64,000 nucleotides of DNA from an uncultured Flammeovirgaceae bacterium. GTDB lineage: Bacteria > Bacteroidota > Bacteroidia > Cytophagales > Cyclobacteriaceae. The stretch spans positions 171,211 through 235,210 of the forward strand of contig CAKZYA010000005.1 in NCBI GenBank assembly GCA_937883755.1. Reading direction: 5' to 3'. Made by a program: the position numbers and the translations under genes. This document shows, one piece after another, positions 43,902 through 53,338 of the stretch. The stretch's first letter is position 1. Every line of letters starts with the position of its first letter. The notes under the pieces are model-generated. The model was not told the origin of the DNA, made no database searches, and saw nothing but the letters and a program-made list of their open reading frames with translations.

Positions 43902-45062
43902 ATGATTATTCCTCCCGCCCGTCGCCTTCAGCAGGTTGAAGAATACTATTTTTCCCGTAAGCTCCAGCAGATTCGGCAAATGAATCGGGTAGGAAAGGAT
44001 GTGATTAACCTGGGCATTGGTAGTCCTGACTTGGCTCCGTCACTCGAGACAACCACTGCGCTGAGCGAAGTAGCTAATCAGCCCGATATCCACGGTTACC
44101 AACCCTACCGAGGAATAGCCGCTTTACGTGACGCGATAGCCGACTGGAGTGGGCGTACCTTTAACGTAACACTAGATGCGGAAAGCGAAGTGTTGCCTCT
44201 GATGGGATCTAAAGAGGGTATCACGCATATATCATTGGCATTTCTAAATCCTGGCGATGAGGTATTAGTCCCTTCATTGGGCTATCCGGCTTATACCGCT
44301 GTAACCAGAATGGCAGAAGCCCAGGCACGAACCTACCCACTACTAGACGGAACCTGGCAACCCGATTTTGAGGCTATGGAAAGCATGGATACTGACCGGG
44401 TAAAGCTGTTGTGGTGTAATTATCCTCATATGCCTACCGGAGTTTCGGCTGAACCTGAGACTTTTGAACAACTTGTTGACTTTGCCCGGCGAAGAAATAT
44501 TTTGATCTGTCACGATAATCCCTACGCGCTCGTACTAAACCAACATAAACCTGTAAGTATACTATCCGTACCGGGAGCAAGAGAGGTGGCGATAGAACTG
44601 CACTCTCTAAGCAAGTCACACAATATGGCGGGGTGGCGCTTGGGTTGGATTGCCGGACGAGCTGATTATCTTAACGAGATTATCAAGATCAAAAGTAACG
44701 TAGATTCTGGTATGTTTAGGGCCATTCAGCAAGCAGCCGTAGCTGCCCTAGGTAATTCGGAAGAATGGCATCAGCAGTGTAATCAAGAATACCAGCAGCG
44801 GCAAAAAATTACTTTTGAGTTGGCTGAGGTACTCCAGTGTAAATATGCGCCTCAGCAGCAAGGAATGTTCGTTTGGGCGCAAATTCCTAACGAAGAGCAA
44901 AGTGCGGAAAAACTTAGCGAGCGTATCTTGCAGCAAAGTAAGGTCTTTATCACTCCTGGACATATTTTCGGTAATCAAGGAAATCGGTATCTTCGCTTTT
45001 CCTTATGTGTTTCCCAGGAGCGTTTGCGGGAGGCGGTTTACCGAGTCACATCGTCTATATGA
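43902..45062 (+). CDS. Class I/II PLP-dependent aminotransferase
   Basis: This 386-residue fold-type I aminotransferase has the PLP Lys at about residue 238 in HSLSKSHNMAGWRLGW, Asp205 in CHDNPY and an NYPHMPTG-type loop. It resembles the LL-diaminopimelate/aspartate aminotransferase branch. It overlaps tyrA by 4 bp. In Bacteroidota such an enzyme next to prephenate dehydrogenase usually serves tyrosine/phenylalanine synthesis, so an aromatic aminotransferase role is the best guess. The 55-bp gap after pgk has 7-nt words and could fold. Confidence 0.88.
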   Translation: MIIPPARRLQQVEEYYFSRKLQQIRQMNRVGKDVINLGIGSPDLAPSLETTTALSEVANQPDIHGYQPYRGIAALRDAIADWSGRTFNVTLDAESEVLPLMGSKEGITHISLAFLNPGDEVLVPSLGYPAYTAVTRMAEAQARTYPLLDGTWQPDFEAMESMDTDRVKLLWCNYPHMPTGVSAEPETFEQLVDFARRRNILICHDNPYALVLNQHKPVSILSVPGAREVAIELHSLSKSHNMAGWRLGWIAGRADYLNEIIKIKSNVDSGMFRAIQQAAVAALGNSEEWHQQCNQEYQQRQKITFELAEVLQCKYAPQQQGMFVWAQIPNEEQSAEKLSERILQQSKVFITPGHIFGNQGNRYLRFSLCVSQERLREAVYRVTSSI

Positions 45063-45934
45063 ATATCACAGTTATTGGTTTAGGATTGCTAGGAGGATCA
45101 ACGGCCTTAGCCTTAAAAGAGAATCTTCCGGAAAGCAGGATTATTGGAGTAGATTCATCGCAACAGCATGCAGCCCAAGCACTTACATTAGGTATTGCTG
45201 ATAAGATTTTACCATTAAAAACTGCACTAGAGCAAGCCAATGTAGTGATTGTAGCAGTACCCGTTAACACAATTGTGCAGCTACTTCCTAAGATTCTCAG
45301 TACAATTTCTGATAATACGGTAGTGATAGATTTAGGCTCTACCAAAGAGCGTATCTGCCAAACAGTTCAGAGCCATCCTCAACGAGGTAGATTTGTGGCG
45401 TCTCACCCAATTGCTGGAACAGAACGCTCGGGACCAGTAGCAGCATTTAGTAAACTGTTACCCGGCAAACAAATGATTTTCTGCGATCGGGAACATTCCG
45501 ATATTGATGCCCTGGAAAAAGCTGATTATCTTTTTCGGAATAAGCTACAGATGCAGGTTAGCTACATGGAATCTGCTGCCCACGATCGACATATTGCCTA
45601 CGTATCTCACTTGAGCCACATAAGTTCATTTGCTTTGAGCAATGCAGTGTTGGAGCGGGAAAAAGATGAGCAGAGCATCTTCAAGATGGCCGGAAGTGGT
45701 TTCTCTTCCACGGTACGCTTGGCAAAAAGCAACCCAACCATGTGGGCACCTATTTTTATGCAGAATTCGCAGAATATCCATCAGGCATTATCTGCTTACA
45801 TTGATCAGCTTCAACAGTTTAGGGCTTGGCTGGAACAGCAAGATGAAGCGGAGATGTATCAGTGGATGGAAAATGCCAATGCTATTAAAACAATATTGTC
45901 GGGTATACCAACCGAAGGTCAGAACAAAACCTGA
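45059..45934 (+). CDS. tyrA: Prephenate dehydrogenase
   Basis: This is 291 residues from the ATG at 45059, which overlaps the previous stop (ATGA). It has the NAD-binding motif ITVIGLGLLGGS, LGSTKERI, and the catalytic-region motif SHPIAGTERSGP; the helical C-terminal dimerisation domain includes SHLSHISSFAL. It oxidatively decarboxylates prephenate to 4-hydroxyphenylpyruvate. No ACT domain is present, so feedback inhibition by tyrosine through such a domain is not expected. Confidence 0.92.
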   Translation: MNITVIGLGLLGGSTALALKENLPESRIIGVDSSQQHAAQALTLGIADKILPLKTALEQANVVIVAVPVNTIVQLLPKILSTISDNTVVIDLGSTKERICQTVQSHPQRGRFVASHPIAGTERSGPVAAFSKLLPGKQMIFCDREHSDIDALEKADYLFRNKLQMQVSYMESAAHDRHIAYVSHLSHISSFALSNAVLEREKDEQSIFKMAGSGFSSTVRLAKSNPTMWAPIFMQNSQNIHQALSAYIDQLQQFRAWLEQQDEAEMYQWMENANAIKTILSGIPTEGQNKT

Positions 45935-45973
45935 CCATTACGCTTATAAAAGTGGGTTGCTGTATCTTCACTT

Positions 45974-46999
45974 ATGGTCAGAAGGCTAGTTACGCTATTC
46001 ATCGGAAGCCTGCTGTTAGCAGTAGGATATAGCCGTTGCATATACGCTCAAACCAATTCTTCTGAGTACATACAAAACTTTCCTGATACGCTAAACCTTC
46101 GGGTATTGTTTGTACAGAAAGGGTTACAGCTTAGAATTCAAGACCAGGCAGGCAATCAACGCTACTTTTTTACCCCCTGGCATCGCAACTACGTGGGTTT
46201 GGGAGGCTTTCTTTGGAACGTGGGATTCAACGCACTTATCCCCGTATCGCCACCGGTTCGGCGTAATGATTTGAGGCGGTTTGACCTTCAGGGATCACTT
46301 TTCGGTAAAAACTGGCTATTAGATGGTATCTACCAGCGTTACCGTGGGTTTGTGCAAAGCGACCGGCAGTTTAGCCCACGACTTAGCCTAGATCAGGAGG
46401 TGGAAAATATTACCATAAAGAAAATTCAGACTACTATTACGTATGTGCCTTCTGGAGATAAGTTCTCATTAAGGTTTCCTTATAATCAGGGGAACCAACA
46501 GCGAAAAAGTAGCAGTAGCCTGCTAATGTCCGGTGATTTTTCTTATAAAAATATTATGGCCAGCGATGGTATTCTACCATCTGAATCAGTCTCCGACCAA
46601 GACCCATTAAAGCAACTGACGCAGGTTGAATCTTTTGCCTTTACCGCTAAGATAGGCTACAGTGCTACGCTAATACACCGAAATTACTACCTACATGTAT
46701 TTGGACTGACCGGGCTGGGTTTCCAGAGGATTAACTACCAAACCAATCGTGAAAACCGACTTTTTGCCATTGAGCCTGCTTACGATGTGCGAACCGCCTT
46801 CGGACGTGATCAGGGGGATTGGTATACGGGTTTCTACATTTCTTCTGATTACACAGTGACTGATGTAGAAGACTGGCGGTTTGTTGGCCGTACTAGCCAG
46901 ATTCGGTTTTTTGTAGGCATACGGTTTGGTGAGCCTAACTTCTTACATAGGCTCAAACCCCGTTTCTTGGAAAACTTGAAAAGCAGCCCCAGCATATAA
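45974..46999 (+). CDS. DUF4421-like envelope protein
   Basis: This is 341 residues with a signal peptide (cleavage near YAQT). The mature part is beta-strand-rich, with alternating aromatic and polar residues (NYVGLGGFLWNVGFNALIP) and an aromatic-rich end, which suggests an outer-membrane barrel. The pattern of an early strand set followed by GLGG matches DUF4421 of Bacteroidota as I remember it. It ends 1 bp before a convergent sulfotransferase gene. Function unknown. Confidence 0.7.
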   Translation: MVRRLVTLFIGSLLLAVGYSRCIYAQTNSSEYIQNFPDTLNLRVLFVQKGLQLRIQDQAGNQRYFFTPWHRNYVGLGGFLWNVGFNALIPVSPPVRRNDLRRFDLQGSLFGKNWLLDGIYQRYRGFVQSDRQFSPRLSLDQEVENITIKKIQTTITYVPSGDKFSLRFPYNQGNQQRKSSSSLLMSGDFSYKNIMASDGILPSESVSDQDPLKQLTQVESFAFTAKIGYSATLIHRNYYLHVFGLTGLGFQRINYQTNRENRLFAIEPAYDVRTAFGRDQGDWYTGFYISSDYTVTDVEDWRFVGRTSQIRFFVGIRFGEPNFLHRLKPRFLENLKSSPSI

Positions 47000-47000
47000 A

Positions 47001-47774
47001 CTAGATATTGTAACCTAATGCTTGCGCTGTTTCTTGAATGATAGGTAACGCCAGCTGAATTTCTTCTTCGTTCAAGTTTTCCTGCCATCGGCCTACTTTT
47101 ACGGAATGGTCTTGGGTAGAATATGCTCGAGAAGTTTCGGCTTCCACAAATTTTTCATTGGGTTTGTCTTGTACCCGCTCCGCCCACTGCCGTAGAGGCT
47201 GTTCGTTATCACCTATGTCCAAATGAATCATCTTGCCTACAGATTGAGCAAACTCAAGTGGGTTCGCGAGCATATCTTCGAAGCGGGTAATAACCGCCGC
47301 GTTTTTCACCTGAGCAAAGCCTACAGAATTAATGTAATTCCAGTGATGGGCACATCGCTCGATCAGTGGGCGAGATAGCCATTGCTGCCAATCAGGAGGC
47401 TGCGGATGATGTCCCCAGTTACGCGAGATACCTACTTTCAACGAACAAATGGTGTCTAGCGGATGACGAACTTGCCAGAATATTTGCAAAGGAAATAATA
47501 TCTCGGTGAGGGTTGATAATGGAAAAGATAGTCCGGTATCCGGTGGGAAGCCCTCGCTCTCGCGAGGTACTTTCACTGCAATAGATTGAGCTACACCTGT
47601 AACGGATGTTGTAAGCTGGACCACATTTTGCTGAACTGCATCTAGCTCGAGAACTTCCTTAAAGGAGGGTTCGCTATAATAATGATAGGTGGGTAGGTGT
47701 TGGAATAACTCACCAAAGATTGATGTACCACTCCGGCCACAGCCTAAAATAAGTACATGTTTGCAAGAATCCAT
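47001..47774 (-). CDS. Sulfotransferase-family protein
   Basis: This is 257 residues. The N-terminal GCGRSGTSIFGELF is the PAPS 5'-phosphosulfate loop, and a second region (WQVRHPLDTICSLK) matches the 3'-phosphate binding strand and helix with the RxPxD-like pattern. It probably moves sulfate to a glycan or lipid, but the acceptor cannot be told. No signal peptide. Divergent from the carotene dioxygenase gene. Confidence 0.85.
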   Translation of the reverse strand: MDSCKHVLILGCGRSGTSIFGELFQHLPTYHYYSEPSFKEVLELDAVQQNVVQLTTSVTGVAQSIAVKVPRESEGFPPDTGLSFPLSTLTEILFPLQIFWQVRHPLDTICSLKVGISRNWGHHPQPPDWQQWLSRPLIERCAHHWNYINSVGFAQVKNAAVITRFEDMLANPLEFAQSVGKMIHLDIGDNEQPLRQWAERVQDKPNEKFVEAETSRAYSTQDHSVKVGRWQENLNEEEIQLALPIIQETAQALGYNI

Positions 47775-47876
47775 AAGTTAGAATCCATTAGTGCTTAATA
47801 TGAATGGGCATGATAAAGTATTTTTTTCTATAACACTTTCCTATAACAAATTTTTATATATACAAATCCTAACAAA

Positions 47877-48878
47877 ATGGACCAATCCCCTGACCCAATT
47901 CCTACTAATACACTTGGTGACTTTTACTATATCTACGTGATATTGAGTACCGTTTTTATGGTACTGTTAGGGCTTACTCATCCTCAATTTTTACAGCAAG
48001 CGGAAGTAGTACTTTTTGTGCTAGTAATTTTTATAATAGGTATTCCGCATGGAGCTACCGACCACTTACTTGATCGTTACAGTAGAGGAAAGAAGTTTAC
48101 CTACCGGTCATTTTTGCTGACATATATCATATTAGGAGTATTTTACGCCGCGCTCTGGTATTTTTTGCCATTACTTAGCCTGACAGTGTTTATTATCATT
48201 TCAGCATACCATTTCGGGCAATCTCAATTATTGTACTTGCGAAATTCTCACCGTAACTGGCTGAGGGTGGTCAGTTACCTCTTGTGGGGTAGCTACACCT
48301 TGTGTTGTGTTATTTTATTGAATTGGGATGAAAGCTGGCAGATTCTAGATGAAATCTTTCCAGGCTTATTCACTCCATTACTCTCATATATAAGTTTTGT
48401 GCCCTATTTGTTAGGTTTCTTACTGTTGATGAACATCGCATTGTTTACCCTATTCTTTACACGTCAGCACATGAGTCAGCGAGAGTTCATTGGTGAGTTA
48501 TTTAATTTGTTTCTTATTGCAGGGTTGGGTTACTACACTCCCTTGTTAATAGGTTTTACTATCTACTTTGGTTTATGGCACTCTCTCATATCAATTCGTA
48601 TTGAGATTAAAAAGGTGAGAATACAGCGGCCACTCTTTTCAGTTTTAAGTTTCGCCAAGACGGCACTTCCTCTCAGCTTAGCGACCTTAGTTATTTTTTC
48701 CTTTGTGTTTCTAATGAACTATCAGTGGGAAATGCTTCAATCATCATACCTGCTATTTTTTATTCTTCTTTCGGTGTTAACCTTGCCCCATGTATTCTTC
48801 GTGCATGAGTTTTACGTAACCAAGAAGCCTAAGAAGCTGGTTCGGGCGTATCGATCATCAGAGATCAGTTCGACCTAA
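47877..48878 (+). CDS. blh: Brp/Blh-family beta-carotene 15,15'-dioxygenase
   Basis: This 333-residue integral membrane protein has about eight to nine helices. The family His motifs are present: GIPHGATDHLL, SAYHFGQSQ, GLWHSLISI and LPHVFFVHEFY, which bind the active-site iron. It splits beta-carotene into two molecules of retinal, usually to supply a rhodopsin. No rhodopsin or carotenoid gene is in the window. The gene overlaps the convergent DinB-like gene by 21 bp. Confidence 0.9.
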   Translation: MDQSPDPIPTNTLGDFYYIYVILSTVFMVLLGLTHPQFLQQAEVVLFVLVIFIIGIPHGATDHLLDRYSRGKKFTYRSFLLTYIILGVFYAALWYFLPLLSLTVFIIISAYHFGQSQLLYLRNSHRNWLRVVSYLLWGSYTLCCVILLNWDESWQILDEIFPGLFTPLLSYISFVPYLLGFLLLMNIALFTLFFTRQHMSQREFIGELFNLFLIAGLGYYTPLLIGFTIYFGLWHSLISIRIEIKKVRIQRPLFSVLSFAKTALPLSLATLVIFSFVFLMNYQWEMLQSSYLLFFILLSVLTLPHVFFVHEFYVTKKPKKLVRAYRSSEISST

Positions 48879-49457
48879 GAATACATTTACCTTTGGGTTG
48901 ATAGGGTTACCTGCTGCCCGCCGGAAAACAACGATTTGGCCCACGTGGTAAATAGCATCAGCCAGCGGTCCATTCATCATATTCCAGTAGGGATACTGGC
49001 TACGCTGTTCTCCTCGTTGAAAGATGATCGTAAACTCAGCAATTTCTTCCTCAGTTTTTCCCTGACACAAAGCACTCGCCTTCTCAAAATTAGCTAAAGT
49101 ACGCTGACGTAATGTGTCAAACGAAAGCTGTGACCAATCTGCTGAGCGGATATTGGGTTGGTTTTGGGGAGCATTTACTATGGTCTCACTAAGCCCGTAT
49201 ATGTGAACAAGAGTTTCTAATGTGTTTCGGCTTCCTTCGCTAGGAGTGTACGCTAGATCGGTTTCGGTGAGTCCTTCGGTAGCCCAGTAATAACGAAACC
49301 CTAACCCATCAATCATGCGGGCGAGAATATTGCCTGAAGAATAGTCTGCCGGAGGATCTGGTATACGTTGGTAAGGTAATGGCGAAGTGTCAGCCATCTG
49401 AGCCAGAGTGATTGATTGGTACAGACATAAAATCATACTAAACAGGAGTAGGCGCAT
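48858..49457 (-). CDS. DinB-like four-helix protein with signal peptide
   Basis: This is 199 residues with a signal peptide (cleavage near LAQMA). The helices contain LETLVHIYG and DAIYHVGQIVVFRRAAGNP, whose His residues match metal ligands of the DinB/YfiT superfamily. Export is unusual for a family often linked to bacillithiol or metal-dependent transferases, but is common in Bacteroidota. Its 3' end overlaps the blh gene. Confidence 0.8.
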   Translation of the reverse strand: MRLLLFSMILCLYQSITLAQMADTSPLPYQRIPDPPADYSSGNILARMIDGLGFRYYWATEGLTETDLAYTPSEGSRNTLETLVHIYGLSETIVNAPQNQPNIRSADWSQLSFDTLRQRTLANFEKASALCQGKTEEEIAEFTIIFQRGEQRSQYPYWNMMNGPLADAIYHVGQIVVFRRAAGNPINPKVNVFLGRTDL

Positions 49458-49515
49458 AGTAGTATCGGTAGCTAAATCGATAAATTTAGAGGATATGCTA
49501 ACCTAAACCAAGTAA

Positions 49516-49869
49516 TTATTTGGCTCGCTGAAAAATACTGCTGCGCTGGGCTACATCAATGTATCCTGGAAAATCCAGATCGGTGAGACGTAGCTGTTGA
49601 GTATCAAGAAACTCTAATGAATATGTGCGGGCAAAGCTTGAATCATAGATAACCAACTGATTTGGGGCATTCAGCCGGTACGATAGTTGAAAGGCTGAAC
49701 CAGGTTCAAATTGTACGGTGTAGGTCTGGTTTTGATCGAAACGGATAATGGTTTCGTTGCTAGCGTGTTTCCAAGAGCCTACTAGTAAGGAAGTGGGCTG
49801 CTCGGTTTCTATTTCCTGACAGTGGGTGCAGAAAAAGAGCACAACCACCCCCATCAATATACTTCTCAT
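49516..49869 (-). CDS. Small lipoprotein, lipocalin-like
   Basis: This is 117 residues from the ATG at 49869 (MRSILMGVVVLFFCTHC, lipobox Cys17); the ATG at 49908 gives a poorer signal. The mature part begins near VGSWKHASNETIIRF and is beta-rich with YxVxF repeats, similar to the short lipocalin-like proteins of Bacteroidota. No ligand known. Separate promoter probable. Confidence 0.6.
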   Translation of the reverse strand: MRSILMGVVVLFFCTHCQEIETEQPTSLLVGSWKHASNETIIRFDQNQTYTVQFEPGSAFQLSYRLNAPNQLVIYDSSFARTYSLEFLDTQQLRLTDLDFPGYIDVAQRSSIFQRAK

Positions 49870-50185
49870 GATAGATAGTTTTCCCTCTAACGCAGAAAGT
49901 CTAGACAATATTGGTTAAAACTATGCTATTTTAAACCAGTGTAAAGTAGGTAATGTAGTACCTATTCTGAAAGTAGGGAGATATGCAGGAGAGTATTGTC
50001 AGCATATGCTTGCCACTTACTGCTTTTAGTTATCTCGAAGCTTCATTGAGAGTCACTAATTCAGGAGCCATTGGAGGTAAACTAGTAGATAAAAAGGGTT
50101 CAGGAATAAGCCTGGTTAAAAAATATATATACAGGGAAATACGGTTCTGACAACACTTATGCTTCAGCGACGTTATGTGGTAGTT

Positions 50186-50815
50186 ATGCTATCAACTCTA
50201 AAATACATACTAACCATTAGCTTGGTAATTGGGTTGGCTCAGTCTGCTTCAGCCCAATTTTCAATCGCCCCTCAGGTAAATACTAGCGTACCAGTAGGTT
50301 CTATTGATGAGTATACCAACCCCCGGCTAGGCTACGGGTTACAGGCTGGTTATGATATTTGGGGTTCTTGGACAGTAACGGCTGCTTACCATGAGTATCA
50401 TCTGGAACTAACGGCTGAATTAAGCGATCTCGATATTAGCGAAGATATTTTAGAGCTCTTAAATTTGCCTGAAGTTCTTTTGTTTGATCTGCAAGTAAAC
50501 AGTTGGAACGGAGGAATTCGCTACCAGATACCAGCCCAGCACATTGCTCCCTATCTTGAGATTATCGCTAGTACCAATCGGATTAGTGCTGAGGGCTTAG
50601 GGCTTAGTGTAGATCGGCGTTATTGGGGTGTAGCCCCCGTGATAGGAACTGAGTGGCACATTACCGACCGATGGGGAATGCAGGCCAATGTGCGTTTTCA
50701 GGCTATCTTTACCCGAGGCGATGCCCTGCCACTAGTCGGGGAGCTGATTGAAGATAACATATTTTTTATTCCAGCTCAGCTAGGGGTAGTGTACCGATTC
50801 GATCCCCTTCGCTAA
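50186..50815 (+). CDS. Outer-membrane beta-barrel protein
   Basis: This is 209 residues from the ATG at 50186 (MLSTLKYILTISLVIG), with an in-frame alternative ATG at 50159. The signal peptide ends at SASAQ. The rest alternates as barrel strands (LGYGLQAGYDIWGSWTV, RWGMQANVRFQAIF) and ends in an aromatic strand (LGVVYRF). It belongs to the general OmpA/porin-like small barrel group. No partner genes. Confidence 0.75.
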   Translation: MLSTLKYILTISLVIGLAQSASAQFSIAPQVNTSVPVGSIDEYTNPRLGYGLQAGYDIWGSWTVTAAYHEYHLELTAELSDLDISEDILELLNLPEVLLFDLQVNSWNGGIRYQIPAQHIAPYLEIIASTNRISAEGLGLSVDRRYWGVAPVIGTEWHITDRWGMQANVRFQAIFTRGDALPLVGELIEDNIFFIPAQLGVVYRFDPLR

Positions 50816-50970
50816 ACCTGCAACTGGAGTAGTTATGTTTTTTCTACACTAACATACAATTGTATCGCGTGGCTTGATGCATAAAAGCTGCAATCAATCT
50901 TAAGGGAAAGAACGCAATACAATTACGCTCTAGAGAAGGGTAATGATATAATGTTGGTTACATTACCTAC

Positions 50971-51016
50971 AAAAAAGCAACTGACACTACGAAAGGTTAT
51001 TACGTAGTGTCAGTTG
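50971..51016 (-). terminator. Strong minus-strand intrinsic terminator outside the IS
   Basis: CAACTGACACTACG (50978-50991) is a perfect 14-bp inverse of 51003-51016, with an 11-nt loop. On the minus strand it is followed by GCTTTTTT. It lies just beyond the left end of the IS element, so it probably belonged to the gene at 52040 before the insertion. Confidence 0.85.
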
Positions 51017-51027
51017 ACATCAATTAG

Positions 51028-51950
51028 ATTAATTCAAGTTGTGGATAATGTTCTGTCAAGTGTAAAAGCAAAAAGAAACAGCACAATTTTGAGCAAGAAT
51101 CCCTGTGGGGTTACTGCATGAATCTTGCCTGGAAAATGCGCCGTAATCTGGCTAAAAGACGTTTCAATACGCTTGCGATAATACTTCTTGATAAAGCGTA
51201 AGGCAGCACTATCAGGTCTTTTTGAATTAGACTTTCGTTCTACCAATAGGCGAATGTGCTCACACTCTTCATGTAGGTCTTCTAATTCATAATTCGTATA
51301 GGCACTATCCGCGTATACCTCACTGCCTTCTGGCAGGGTGAGTTGCATCGATGGTAGGGCCTTATTATCATGGATAGACCCGGCAGTGATGACATAGTCA
51401 GTCGGTAATCCGTCGGCCGTGGTGATAACCTGTACCTTGAAACCGTAAAAATACTCTCGCTTGGAAGCATTGTAGCCCCGGTAGGCCTCATGTTGAAGCA
51501 GCCGACAGCGGGCAATACGAATATTATGACAAACTGCTACGGGAAATGAATCAATCAGGTAGCGACTTTCTACATTCAGTTCTTTGAGCGTTTGGCCAAG
51601 AGCTAAAAATATGCTTGTCAGTGTATCGGCTAACCGATGAAGGTGCCGATTGAACGTCGGCTTGTCAATGCACGCCATTCCATGATGTTGCCTCATATAC
51701 TGACAAGCACTGGATTGGTTGCCGTAAAAGTATTGAGCCGACAAGAGTGCTACCGTCAGTATCTCAGCATTGTTTGTTTTGCGGCGTACATCGGTTGGGG
51801 GGTGGCTGATTTTCAAGTAATCGTCTATAAAACAGTATATTGCAATAGTATAGTCTGTCATGATTGATTAGGTAAAGTGTAGGAACGTTACTCTAACAAT
51901 CTTTTGGCAGACTATGCTTCATTAAATATAAATCCGCAACTTGAGTTAAT
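51028..51950 (-). mobile_element. IS982-like insertion sequence, about 923 bp
   Basis: Imperfect 18-bp terminal inverted repeats flank the transposase: 51028-51045 (ATTAATTCAAGTTGTGGA) and 51933-51950, with two mismatches. The transposase gene is full length and its stop lies inside the left repeat. No clear target-site duplication can be read from the flanks. Confidence 0.75.
51034..51861 (-). CDS. IS982-family transposase
   Basis: This 275-residue DDE transposase has predicted catalytic residues Asp104 (YLIDSFPVAVC), Asp185 (VYADSAYTN) and Glu233 (RIETSFSQI). The strings NIRIARCRLL and REYFYGFKVQVI are typical for IS982-type enzymes. The frame is intact, so the element may be active. Confidence 0.85.
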   Translation of the reverse strand: MTDYTIAIYCFIDDYLKISHPPTDVRRKTNNAEILTVALLSAQYFYGNQSSACQYMRQHHGMACIDKPTFNRHLHRLADTLTSIFLALGQTLKELNVESRYLIDSFPVAVCHNIRIARCRLLQHEAYRGYNASKREYFYGFKVQVITTADGLPTDYVITAGSIHDNKALPSMQLTLPEGSEVYADSAYTNYELEDLHEECEHIRLLVERKSNSKRPDSAALRFIKKYYRKRIETSFSQITAHFPGKIHAVTPQGFLLKIVLFLFAFTLDRTLSTT

Positions 51951-52039
51951 TATTACTTATCTAAATAATGTGTTGTGTTGAAGTTGTTGTTGATATTGGT
52001 ATGCTACATAAGTAGCCAATAATACTGTTTGTAAGCTAT

Positions 52040-52603
52040 TTAAAGTGCCTCTTCTTTTACTTTTAACCCTAGTTCTTGAAGTACCTCGGGTTGGTACTCA
52101 AAGGCAAAATGTAGAGCGCGAGTGTAGCGACGCATCCAGTGGGTAAGCTGGGCTTCTTTCTGACGACGAGCTTGGGTGCTTTGGCGGGCTTCATCTCTTT
52201 CTTTGTCGCGTAAGTCATAGGCTTGGTAGACTGCCTCAATCATAGCCTCACCCTGCTCTAGGTCTTGGGCTTGTAAACCATAGGCTTTCAGTTGCGCTAC
52301 CACATTTTTAGCGTTGGTATAAAAAGTGCGGGCCTGCTTTACCCATTTTAGGATATTTCGCTCTCGTGACCCGTCTAGTCGTAGTGCTTTATACTGGCCT
52401 CGCTCTTCAGCAAAAGCTAACCGGGCTATTTGCAAATGAAGTTTATACACTTTCCAGGCATCTTGCTTGGATTGGTGCAGCGCATCAGTAGCCGAATACT
52501 GTTCGCCATACTCTTTTTGTTGAACAACTGATAAGATTAGTATTTCTTCTCGTAAGGTTAACCCCTTGCGTAGTTCGACAGCGGTAAACCCTAAGGGGTT
52601 CAT
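52040..52603 (-). CDS. Helical protein of unknown function, start uncertain
   Basis: This is 187 residues from the ATG at 52603. The frame stays open another 41 codons upstream to a stop at 52727. That extension (TTKIEELLRKSEKAINGVLA, then SSNWQKAM) looks like real protein, so the true start may be a non-ATG codon near 52660-52700. The body is helical (RKGLTLREEILILSVVQQKEYGEQYSATDAL; LRLDGSRERNILKWVKQA). I recall a Bacteroidota-only family with this pattern but no function. The IS element lies 90 bp after the stop and separates the gene from a strong terminator. Confidence 0.65.
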   Translation of the reverse strand: MNPLGFTAVELRKGLTLREEILILSVVQQKEYGEQYSATDALHQSKQDAWKVYKLHLQIARLAFAEERGQYKALRLDGSRERNILKWVKQARTFYTNAKNVVAQLKAYGLQAQDLEQGEAMIEAVYQAYDLRDKERDEARQSTQARRQKEAQLTHWMRRYTRALHFAFEYQPEVLQELGLKVKEEAL

Positions 52604-53338
52604 TGCCTTTTGCCAGTTGCTGCTGGCTAATACCCCATTAATTGCTTTTTCTGATTTTCGTAGTAATTCTTCAATTTTCGTAGTCAGCTTTTTTGCAATA
52701 AAAGTACCGGGTAGGTAATAAATGCACTATACTAAAAAGCTGAAGAATGGTATTGAGTAGCTTTTGCCTAATTATCCTTCATTATGCACTGTTATAGTAG
52801 ATTTTTAGGTCATACCCTACTTCAACCTTACGTTTTGCCCGTGAGTAAAACTTGCCTCTGGGTTCGCCCAGTTTAGTATCTTACTTATTGATACATTGAC
52901 CATACGCCACTCCAATTTTGAAGACAGAAATTAGTAACAGCTTACTACTCATGAGTTGGCGTAATTTTATCAGTGGTAAGCACTTACCAGTCGTATTTTT
53001 TTCAGTTTTTAGGAGTGGGGAGTAGGTGACCAGTGATATTTTCAGTGAGTTTTAGCAGTAGGGAGTAGCTGCCCACCCCCAAATTTGTCTGATTTTGTTA
53101 GTAATAAGCGACTGACACCTCCTGTTTTTGCAGAGTTCTGTAAGTAGGTTACAGTTTCCAATCCAGGTATTTGGCTATTTTTACTACCCAAAAGCCACTA
53201 CTCTTGCTAAGATTGTTAGTTTTGAAAAAAACATAAGCACCAAACTAGTGTGCGTTTGCAACGCGAACAGATGCTAGATCGGTTACAGACGTGCTTCAAC
53301 TATGTGATATTTATTCTGAATTACTCAACTATCTAATA
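52604..53338. other. 735-bp region without a confirmed gene
   Basis: The first 120 bp are probably the N-terminal part of the previous gene. Beyond it is a palindrome (TGGTAAG/CTTACCA, 52974-52989) followed by a T7 run. A direct repeat of about 33-36 bp follows (52999-53031 and 53039-53074; shared core TTTTAG, AGT, GGGAGTAG). I see no further gene. Confidence 0.45.

Noticed and set aside
51020..51960. Target-site duplication around the IS
   Set aside because: The 6-8 bp outside the two inverted repeats do not match (AT-rich but different), so I do not claim one.
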